The notes under the pieces were generated by a model. The model worked only from the letters and a program-made list of their open reading frames with translations. It was not told the origin of the DNA and searched no databases. The position numbers and the translations under genes were made by a program. This document shows positions 56,607 to 62,688 of a stretch of DNA of 62,688 nt, piece after piece. Position 1 is the first letter of the stretch. Each line of letters starts with the position of its first letter. The stretch comes from a virus: IMG/VR virus record IMGVR_UViG_3300043783_000058, positions 1-62,688 of that record; one strand, given 5' to 3'.

Positions 56607-57063
56607 TTCGTTGCGACAGTTGATCCGCAGCACCCTGACCCCGATGGGACTTTACTCAGCCGACGCTGAGGAACTCCTCATGGCGACGTGTGCGCAGGAG
56701 AGCCGGCTCGGCGAATATCGGCACCAGGTTCACGGACCCGCCATCGGCATTTTCCAGATGGAGCCCGAGGACTTCGATGATCTCTGGACGAACTACCTGG
56801 CCTACCACTTCGATCTGGCCACCGCGCTCCGGCAGCTCTCCGGTCAGCTCAGCCCTACTGCATCAGACATGCAGGACAACGATCCATTTGCTATCGCCAT
56901 GGCCCGCGTGCATTATCTGCGCGCGCATGGCGCCCTGCCTGCAGCCAGCGATCTAGCCGGCCTGTGGGCTTATTACAAGCTGCACTACAACACACCAGCA
57001 GGCGCCGCGACTCAGGCCGAGTTCGTGCATAACTACCGCCTGACAGGGGGATCTGCATCATGA
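56596..57063 (+). CDS. Endolysin, lytic-transglycosylase-like
   Basis: 155 residues from an ATG 11 bases inside the previous gene. CAQESRLGEYR has the catalytic Glu (E35) of SLT/lysozyme folds, and GPAIGIFQMEP at 48-57 is the GxxQ.. signature of transglycosylases. It cleaves the glycan chains of peptidoglycan during lysis. No signal peptide, so it should need the holin encoded next. Small helical C-terminus with aromatic residues (LAGLWAYYKLHYN). Confidence 0.82.
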   Translation: MNPDSLRQLIRSTLTPMGLYSADAEELLMATCAQESRLGEYRHQVHGPAIGIFQMEPEDFDDLWTNYLAYHFDLATALRQLSGQLSPTASDMQDNDPFAIAMARVHYLRAHGALPAASDLAGLWAYYKLHYNTPAGAATQAEFVHNYRLTGGSAS

Positions 57064-57263
57064 GTTTCGCAGGCTTCACCATCGACGTTAAGACGAGCAT
57101 CCTCATGATCTTTTTCATGGCGATCTTCGCGGCGGCCACGGTGTATCTGTTCAAGTTCCACAGCGACGCCAACTTCGCGGTGTTCGTTGGCGGCTTTACG
57201 GCGATGGGGTGTATCATGCACTGGATCGCCACCTACGACGACAAACACCCGGACCAGCACTGA
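57060..57263 (+). CDS. Holin
   Basis: 67 residues, ATG overlapping the endolysin stop (ATGA) with a GGGGGA site. Two membrane spans (about 13-32 and 39-56) with a short charged loop and a polar, His-rich end (YDDKHPDQH), as in class II holins. Position between endolysin and spanins supports the call. Confidence 0.78.
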   Translation: MSFAGFTIDVKTSILMIFFMAIFAAATVYLFKFHSDANFAVFVGGFTAMGCIMHWIATYDDKHPDQH

Positions 57264-57757
57264 TGTGGAAATTACTCCTGAATTTCTTGCCGCAGGCTGA
57301 CATCCTGTACGTGGTGATGTTCCTGAGCGCGGCCGGAGTGGGTGGCTATTACCTCCACAAGTACCACGCCGCCATCAACTACGAGACGACGGTCAAGGCC
57401 GAAAGCGCCGCGACTCTCGCCGCTGCGCGGAAGACGATCATTGACAACGACACGGACTACAAGGCCAAGTTGGCCGCGGAGAAGATCACACATGCGAACG
57501 ACACCCTGGCTGCTTTGCAGCAGCATAATGACGACGTTGCTCGGCTGCGCGCAGCCGCCGCTCGTCATGGATACGCCCCACTGGGTGGTCCCGCCGCCCC
57601 CGCCGCGGTTGCCGCTAGCGGGTCCAGCAGCGAGGCAAGCCTATCGGGACTGCCTGAACAAGCCATCGTGTGTCAAAGGCTTAGTGACGCCCTCGAACAC
57701 GACGACGGAATCCTCACCTCCGAGCGCGCCGAACGCGACGCACTGACAGGTAAGTAG
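57263..57757 (+). CDS. Rz: Inner-membrane spanin (Rz)
   Basis: 164 residues, ATG overlapping the holin stop (TGATG). An N-terminal membrane anchor (about 14-30) precedes a periplasmic coiled coil with Ala/Lys/Asp heptads (KAESAATLAAARKTIIDNDTD) to about residue 100, then Ala/Pro-rich sequence. The embedded Rz1 frame confirms the identity. Rz and Rz1 join to fuse inner and outer membranes in the last step of lysis, which implies a Gram-negative host. Confidence 0.85.
   Translation: MWKLLLNFLPQADILYVVMFLSAAGVGGYYLHKYHAAINYETTVKAESAATLAAARKTIIDNDTDYKAKLAAEKITHANDTLAALQQHNDDVARLRAAAARHGYAPLGGPAAPAAVAASGSSSEASLSGLPEQAIVCQRLSDALEHDDGILTSERAERDALTGK
57492..57746 (+). CDS. Rz1: Outer-membrane spanin lipoprotein (Rz1), embedded in Rz
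   Basis: 84 residues in the +1 frame, wholly inside Rz. The signal sequence ends in a lipobox (TTLLGC), and the mature protein is Pro-rich (PHWVVPPPPPRLPL) with two further Cys. Embedded arrangement, lipobox and proline content are all hallmarks of Rz1. The start is the ATG at 57492; an internal ATG just before TTLLGC is also possible. Confidence 0.85.
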   Translation: MRTTPWLLCSSIMTTLLGCAQPPLVMDTPHWVVPPPPPRLPLAGPAARQAYRDCLNKPSCVKGLVTPSNTTTESSPPSAPNATH

Positions 57758-57759
57758 CC

Positions 57760-57966
57760 GTGCCGGACACCAGCCAAAAGCAGCACAACTTCATGCAGGG
57801 CATCGCCCACGGGATGAAGCCGCGTAGCGGCCACGGCCCGTCGGTTGCCCAGGCCAAGGAGTTCGTGGCAGCTGACAAAACCCTCGGCAAATACGAGGGT
57901 GGCGGACTGGTGGGCAAGACCCGCACGCACGACCCTGTGACACCACATCTGCCCTTTTTGCGATGA
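57760..57966 (+). CDS. Small conserved phage-type protein
   Basis: 68 residues from a GTG two bases after Rz; ribosome site weak. SQKQHNFMQGIAHGMKPRSG near the start is a pattern common in short proteins of phages with this gene order (Gln/His, then Lys-Gly). Role unknown; a virion-ejection accessory is possible because internal virion genes follow. Confidence 0.65.
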   Translation: MPDTSQKQHNFMQGIAHGMKPRSGHGPSVAQAKEFVAADKTLGKYEGGGLVGKTRTHDPVTPHLPFLR

Positions 57967-58036
57967 CTTGCAGAACCGGGCACCTGACCGTAGACTTCTC
58001 CTGGTATCCACTCCACCTTTGCAAAGGGTTACTGAC

Positions 58037-58483
58037 ATGAAAACTTTTCTGAAGCGATTTCTGATGGGCTTGCTCGCTGCCACGTGCGGCGTAGCTCTTG
58101 CCTACACTGCGGCCGTGTACACCCCGTACGTCGGCTTTAACCCGGTCACTGGCCAGGTCGGTCAGCCGGCCATCACCGTCAACACCGGCACCCTCCCTGT
58201 TCTGGATGCGGCCACGTCCTGCGGCACCACGGCCACCGTGGCAGCTTCAGCTCTCGGCGGTGCTGCGCTGGTTCAGTACACCACGAACAGCGCGGGCGGC
58301 ACTTGCACCCTGCAGTTGGATCTACAGACGCAGGCACCGAACGGGTACTTCTGCGTGGCAGTCGATGAAACGACCGCTGCGAAGACCTTTACCCAAACGG
58401 CTCACACGACTTCGACGTGCACCGTTTCGGCGACCACCGTATCGTCTGGCGACAAGGTTCTGATCGAAATCAACGGATTCTGA
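58037..58483 (+). CDS. Secreted protein with signal peptide, paralogue of 33430-33912
   Basis: 148 residues from an ATG with AGGG 9 bases upstream. A signal peptide (MKTFLKRFLMGLLAATCGVALA) precedes a Thr/Ala/Val-rich beta domain with four Cys. APNGYFCVAVDETTAA and the closing SSGDKVLIEINGF match the C-terminal domain of the protein at 33430-33912. The bases before both genes look similar (a TAGnCT then CACyCCAACCT-like stretch). It is inserted between the lysis cassette and virion genes. Function unknown. Confidence 0.8.
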   Translation: MKTFLKRFLMGLLAATCGVALAYTAAVYTPYVGFNPVTGQVGQPAITVNTGTLPVLDAATSCGTTATVAASALGGAALVQYTTNSAGGTCTLQLDLQTQAPNGYFCVAVDETTAAKTFTQTAHTTSTCTVSATTVSSGDKVLIEINGF

Positions 58484-58963
58484 TTGGACCGCCTCATCGG
58501 GGACGGGGAGCGGATACAGGCGTGGCTGCACGAGCGGTCACGCCTTCCTCTTTCTAGGCCCTTCCACGGCATAGCCCGTGAAGTCGATGGTAGGATCGTG
58601 GCGGCGTTCGGCTACGACTACTTCCAAGGGTCTTCCTGCTGTATGCACCTCGGTGTCGACGCGCCCTGGGCTCTCAACAGGGCTTTGTTGCATCAGGCAT
58701 TTGAGGTACCCTTTGAGCAGTGGAACTATCTCTGCGTGCTTGCCATCATCCAAGCATGTAACGCGAAGGTCCTGAAGGTCGCCCTCCACATGGGCTTTCG
58801 GGAGTTCGCCAGAGTAGGGGAAGCGCACCCCGGTGGGGGACTCGTCTTCCTGAAGATGACAAAAGAACAATGCCGCTGGCTACGTACCAGTGGCGCGAGT
58901 AAGAACAATGTCAGGCGGCGTCGAAGCACCTCCAGCCCCGCGATTCGGTCAGCCGCAGGGTAA
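58484..58963 (+). CDS. GNAT-like acetyltransferase / T7 gp13-like virion protein
   Basis: 159 residues from a TTG directly after the preceding stop. A GNAT-type alpha/beta pattern: HGIAREVDGRIVAAFGYDYFQG strands, a central helix, ACNAKVLKVALHMGFREFARV as the acceptor-side motif. Podoviruses often carry such a protein before their internal virion genes, where T7 gp13 sits. The acetyl-CoA loop (Q/RxxGxG/A) is not clear, so it may be a structural derivative. The last ~20 residues are basic and overlap the next gene. Confidence 0.7.
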   Translation: MDRLIGDGERIQAWLHERSRLPLSRPFHGIAREVDGRIVAAFGYDYFQGSSCCMHLGVDAPWALNRALLHQAFEVPFEQWNYLCVLAIIQACNAKVLKVALHMGFREFARVGEAHPGGGLVFLKMTKEQCRWLRTSGASKNNVRRRRSTSSPAIRSAAG

Positions 58964-60050
58964 CTCGACCGACACGTTCAATACGGCGACGGGCAACGCG
59001 TCGCAGACGATGAACACTGCGCAGGCGTATAACACCAACGCGCAGAATCAGCTGAACACCACGCTCGGTACTGTGAACAACATGTCGGGCCTGATTGGTC
59101 AACAGGCTCAGGGCAACGTCGGTTCGTATCAGACGAACTTCCAGCCGCTCCAGGCTACGGAAGCGCAGGCCGCACAAAACTACGGATCTCAGGCGAACCT
59201 TCAGCGTTTGCAGGGGCAGGCTGTTGCCAACACTCAGGCGGGCGTACAGGCCGGCATCCAGAACCAGCGCGCTGCTCTCGCGTCTGAGGGCGTGGACCCG
59301 GCGAGCCTCCGTGGCAACGCGCTCGACCAACAGTCACAGGTCATGGGCGCAGCCGGTGCGGCCAACGCCGGCACGCAAGCGTCGATCCAGGGTCAGCAGC
59401 AGGCGTTCGGGATGGAGAACCAGGCCAACCAGATCGGCCTCGGCGTGGGACAGCAGGGCATGATGGGCGCTTCCGGTGCGGCCGGCGTAGCAAATCAGGG
59501 CCAGATGGCCATGAACCAGACCAACCAGGCCGGGGTGCAGAATCTCACCGCGGCCAATCAATACCTGCAGACTGGCAATCAAGCCAACGCCGGGCTGCTC
59601 AACGCGCAGCAGCAGGCGTACGCGGACATGGCGAATCAGTGGACGCAGAACCAGCAGTCGCAGTCGGCCATGGGAGCTGCCATCGGTACCGCCGGCGGAG
59701 TCCTCGGCGGCGCAGCTGGTAGCGGCGGACTTGAGCGGGGCGGCCCCGTCGAGCCGCAGCCACACCCCATGGGCATCCCGACGATGGCCAACGGCGGCAT
59801 CGCGATGGCGAGTCCGTTTGTTGGTGGGGGCATGGTGGGCCAGAAGGGCGCGCTGCCGACGAGCCCGATCCCCGGCAGCACTGACACGCGGCCGGCGCTG
59901 CTCACGCCCGGCGAGTTTGTCATGCCGAAGGACGTGGTCGACTTCAAGGGTGCGGATCACTTTCACAAGATGATCGACAGCATCCGCGAGCAGAAGAATA
60001 AGCGCATGGCGATCCCGCTCCACCACCCACCCCACGTGAGCATGCACTGA
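58908..60050 (+). CDS. Internal virion protein, Gln/Asn/Ala-rich
   Basis: 380 residues from an ATG 56 bases inside the previous gene (a GTG 18 bases earlier is possible). Residues 20-250 are Gln/Asn/Ala-rich helices (NAGTQASIQGQQQAFGMENQANQIG). A Gly-rich hydrophobic segment follows (AIGTAGGVLGGAAGSGG), then GGP/GGI turns and the motif RPALLTPGEFVMPKDVVDF, seen in many phage internal or tape-like proteins. It probably forms part of the ejected channel. The stop overlaps the next ATG. Confidence 0.78.
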   Translation: MSGGVEAPPAPRFGQPQGNSTDTFNTATGNASQTMNTAQAYNTNAQNQLNTTLGTVNNMSGLIGQQAQGNVGSYQTNFQPLQATEAQAAQNYGSQANLQRLQGQAVANTQAGVQAGIQNQRAALASEGVDPASLRGNALDQQSQVMGAAGAANAGTQASIQGQQQAFGMENQANQIGLGVGQQGMMGASGAAGVANQGQMAMNQTNQAGVQNLTAANQYLQTGNQANAGLLNAQQQAYADMANQWTQNQQSQSAMGAAIGTAGGVLGGAAGSGGLERGGPVEPQPHPMGIPTMANGGIAMASPFVGGGMVGQKGALPTSPIPGSTDTRPALLTPGEFVMPKDVVDFKGADHFHKMIDSIREQKNKRMAIPLHHPPHVSMH

Positions 60051-62688
60051 TGTCACAGTCTGGACAGAACATCGCGAATGCCCTGTTGGGTGGTGGCTCC
60101 GCGTACCTGAAGGCGAAGCAGGCCGCGCAGCAGCGTCAGCAGCGCCAACAGCAACAGGGGCAAGGACAGCCGTCGCCTGGGCAGGTGCAGCAGTTCATGC
60201 CGAAGCAGCAGCCAACGAGCCCCGGCGTTCAGAACGCTCAGGCGAACCCGTCACAGTTTCAGGCTGCAGATCCGAACTCTATGCAGGCGCCCGCGCTGGC
60301 TCCTACGAACCCCGCTGCGCCGCCGTCACAGGCTTACGGCCCATACGGCTCGCCGGCCACCGCACCGGCGGATGCTGCGCAAGCGATCCCGACACAGGCC
60401 CCCGTACAGAGCGCGTTGTCACAGAGCGCCGCGGCGCAGCCAGCTTTGCAGACGACCGCCTCGGGAGCTGACAGCTTGGCGGCTGGGTCCCCTCTCGCCT
60501 CCGGTGCTCCTGGCAGTGTAGCTGGTGCCAGTGCGACCGCTGCTGCCCCGTCTGCAGCTACTGCGACCGGCGCGACGACCGCGGGCGGCGGTGCTATCGG
60601 TGGCGCGCTTGGTGCCGCAGACGCGGCCGGTGCTGCTGGTGCGGCCGGCGCAGGCGTAGCAGGCGCGGATGTAGCTGGTATGGGCGCCGCGGATGCAGCC
60701 GGTGGCGCCATGATGGCAGGCGGTGCTGAAGCTGCTGGTGGCGCCGCTCTGGGTGCTGGCGCTGGTGCTGCTGGCGGTGCCGCCCTGGCTGGTGGTGCTG
60801 GTGCCGCTGGTGCCGTGGCCGGCGGTGCCGCAGCGGAAGCTGCAGCCGGCGCGGTCATTGCGGATGCGGCACCTGCCCTTCTGCTTCTCGCACAGAAGGG
60901 TGGGCTGATCCCACCTGCCCACCCGATGGCCCATCATCAGCATCCTGTGTGGCCTTTGCTGCATCACGTTGCTGGCGTGGGCAAGCAGCAGGGTATCCCC
61001 GCTGAGAATTCCAAGCCCTCTGGCATCGACACAGCCATCGAGCAGCCACAGCAACAGGGACCCGAGAATGAGCAGCCGCTCGCGCAAGGTGGTCTCGTGC
61101 AGACGCATCCTCCCCAGCCCGCGAATTTCGGCGGCGCGCGTCCGCCTCCGGGCACGCACGTCTTTGCGAACGGTGGCCCTGTCCGTGGACAGGCGCCGCC
61201 CATGATTCATGGTCGTCACCAGGCGATGCCCGTTGGTCCGAACAGCGGCATCGTGCCTGCGTCGACTGAGGGGCAGCTGCCCATGGCCAGCGGCGGACCG
61301 GTGCCGGGCTACGATGACGGCGGTCTGGCAGCCGGCTCTGGCTTCATGCAGCCAATGTCCCCGGGCAATACGCCGATGATCGGCAAGGCCGCCGGGCTCG
61401 CGCAGGGCTTTACCTCGGGCGTGGCCACGGGTCACAACCTGGCGGAGATGTGGCAGCAGCACCAGTACCGCAGCGCGCTGGCTGATCAGCAGCAGGCGCA
61501 GGGTCAAGTGGTTCAGCAGGGGCTCGTGGCGGAGGGTGCCGCGGCGCCGGACCAGAACCTGACGCTGCACGATCACGTCAATCACTTCTTCAGCGCGCTC
61601 CATGATACGTTCTTGGGGCATGACCAAGATCCTGAAATGGCGAAAGCTGTCGCTGAGCACCAGTCGCGAATCGCTGCGCGAACTGCAGCTCCTGTGGCCC
61701 AAGGTGTACCGGCTCCGGGTGCAACCCCTGCCGGCGCTGCTCCAGTTCCCGGAGCTGGTGCTGCACCAGGTGCTGCGCCTGCGCCTGCCGCTCAAGCCGC
61801 CCCCGGCTCAGCAGCTCCCCAGAGCGCAGGTGTTCAGTCTGTCACTCAAGCCACGCAGGCAGCTCGGACTTCATCGAGCGACCCAGCAACAGCTGGAGCT
61901 CAAGTCGCTACCTCCCCTCTCGCAGTGGCGTCGGCCATCTCTAGCCCTGAGACAAAAACAGGAACTGCTGAAACCCCTCCCAAGGGCGGGGAGAATTACT
62001 CTCTGGGTCCGACAGAGATGTCGCGCCTTGAGGCTGCTAAGACGAAGGCTGCAGTGGCAGCTGCGCGTGCTGGGCTGGACCCGACTAAGGTCTACGCTGC
62101 GCTCTCGGCTCAGCAGAACGCAGCCTTCCAAGGACAGTACCTCCGCAACATTGGTGCCGCTAATACGGCGCTGATGAACGGCGACCAGAAGGGCGTCGAG
62201 GACGCGCTGCGTTCGGCGAGCTATTACATACCGAACGGCCAGGCGCTGAACCAGCGCATGGCCACACAGGACGATGTCAAGCGCGCGCAGGCTGTCAACC
62301 CGAAGGGGGCGGCGCCGTTTGCTGTTGGCGATCACATCGTACAGAACCCGTTCTACGGAATGCCCGGGCACGCTGGTGAACAGCAACTGGTGCCGATCAC
62401 GCCGCTGACGCTGTCGAACATGGCGCAGGCGGCACTGCATCCGGAGAACTTCGCGACCGAGATGTACGGCCAGTACAAGATCGGCGTGCAGGCGCAGACC
62501 GAGCTGCAGAAGGCAGCCGCGTACCAGACCGGGATGGTCGGACGCTGGATGCAGGGCGACGCGCAGCTCATCCGCCAACAGGTGGCGCAGGCGATGTTCC
62601 CGGCGAACTACGCCCAGACGATGTCGAAGGCCGAGCTCGAACGCGCGCAGGCTGCCGAGTGGCGCTTCCGTGCCAGTGGGCAAGGCGG
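60050..62688 (+). CDS. Internal virion-type protein, N-terminal part (continues at 1-722)
   Basis: Starts at an ATG overlapping the previous stop (TGATG) and runs open to the window end; it continues in phase at base 1, total 1077 residues. Residues 10-60 are Gln-rich; about 140-290 are almost pure Ala/Gly with hydrophobic character (membrane-active type). About 280-430 contains repeated GG turns (AQKGGLIPP, FANGGPV, ASGGPVPGYDDGG). The C-terminal 350 residues are helical and charged. Same gene neighbourhood and turn motifs as 58908-60050, so probably an ejection protein. No enzyme domain seen. Confidence 0.82.
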   Translation, partial: MSQSGQNIANALLGGGSAYLKAKQAAQQRQQRQQQQGQGQPSPGQVQQFMPKQQPTSPGVQNAQANPSQFQAADPNSMQAPALAPTNPAAPPSQAYGPYGSPATAPADAAQAIPTQAPVQSALSQSAAAQPALQTTASGADSLAAGSPLASGAPGSVAGASATAAAPSAATATGATTAGGGAIGGALGAADAAGAAGAAGAGVAGADVAGMGAADAAGGAMMAGGAEAAGGAALGAGAGAAGGAALAGGAGAAGAVAGGAAAEAAAGAVIADAAPALLLLAQKGGLIPPAHPMAHHQHPVWPLLHHVAGVGKQQGIPAENSKPSGIDTAIEQPQQQGPENEQPLAQGGLVQTHPPQPANFGGARPPPGTHVFANGGPVRGQAPPMIHGRHQAMPVGPNSGIVPASTEGQLPMASGGPVPGYDDGGLAAGSGFMQPMSPGNTPMIGKAAGLAQGFTSGVATGHNLAEMWQQHQYRSALADQQQAQGQVVQQGLVAEGAAAPDQNLTLHDHVNHFFSALHDTFLGHDQDPEMAKAVAEHQSRIAARTAAPVAQGVPAPGATPAGAAPVPGAGAAPGAAPAPAAQAAPGSAAPQSAGVQSVTQATQAARTSSSDPATAGAQVATSPLAVASAISSPETKTGTAETPPKGGENYSLGPTEMSRLEAAKTKAAVAAARAGLDPTKVYAALSAQQNAAFQGQYLRNIGAANTALMNGDQKGVEDALRSASYYIPNGQALNQRMATQDDVKRAQAVNPKGAAPFAVGDHIVQNPFYGMPGHAGEQQLVPITPLTLSNMAQAALHPENFATEMYGQYKIGVQAQTELQKAAAYQTGMVGRWMQGDAQLIRQQVAQAMFPANYAQTMSKAELERAQAAEWRFRASGQG
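62562..62688. repeat. Terminal direct repeat (assembly overlap), right copy
   Basis: Identical to bases 1-127. Removing one copy gives a 62,561-base circle with an uninterrupted gene across the junction. Confidence 0.95.

Overview
The window is a complete double-stranded DNA phage genome, opened inside a structural gene. The first 127 bases recur exactly as the last 127 (62562-62688). The reading frame that runs off the right end continues in phase at the left end, giving one 1077-codon gene on a circle of 62,561 unique bases. An identical overlap of exactly 127 bases is what a short-read assembler leaves on a circular contig, so it is not evidence of biological terminal repeats. The genome is GC-rich. 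A portal, large terminase, T7/P22-style adaptor and nozzle genes, internal virion proteins and no tape-measure or tail-tube gene point to a podovirus. An Rz/Rz1 spanin pair implies a Gram-negative host, probably a proteobacterium. I see no integrase, lysogeny repressor or phage RNA polymerase, so a strictly lytic phage using host RNA polymerase is the simplest reading.

Layout. There are two arms diverging from an ~830-base gene-free region (31998-32826). The leftward arm (31997 down to 7420, minus strand) starts with many tiny, overlapping, mostly unrecognisable genes (28.2-32.0 kb). It continues with a MoxR ATPase / VWA-metallopeptidase module (24.1-27.5 kb) and a family A DNA polymerase (20.8-22.7 kb). 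Next come a Cas4-like nuclease, an HslV-like Ntn hydrolase and a metallophosphoesterase (17.0-19.8 kb), and a nucleotide-pool cluster (14.5-16.3 kb: DUF550-like, DUF4406-like and dATP/dGTP diphosphohydrolase-like). The arm ends with a VRR-type nuclease, a DEDDh exonuclease, an SNF2-like helicase, a probable ssDNA-binding protein and a primase-helicase (7.4-14.7 kb). Most genes overlap by 4 bases (ATGA/GTGA) and look translationally coupled.

The rightward arm (32.8 kb through the junction to 7431, plus strand) starts with small genes, a secreted protein, one CAU-anticodon tRNA and a family of small paralogues. Packaging and head genes follow (small terminase, large terminase, portal, scaffold, major capsid; 37.0-45.8 kb). 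Then come adaptors, three fibre-like proteins including a collagen-like one, and the nozzle (46.2-55.7 kb). The lysis cassette is at 55.7-57.8 kb, followed by a second secreted protein, a GNAT-like protein and three internal virion proteins. The last of these, 2232 residues, carries an HExxH zinc-protease motif. The two arms converge and overlap by 12 bases at 7420-7431.

The most striking non-coding signal is 32045-32329, an imperfect dyad of about 285 bp. It has a 17-bp inverted repeat at its ends (16/17 identical), a perfect 12-bp inverted repeat inside, and seven exact copies of an 8-bp element, two pairs of which are back to back and mirror each other. A good sigma70-type leftward promoter sits in one arm. 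It is the best candidate for a replication origin and/or divergent control switch. Downstream, a 16-bp box ending on the start codon recurs at three places and may mark leaderless promoters.
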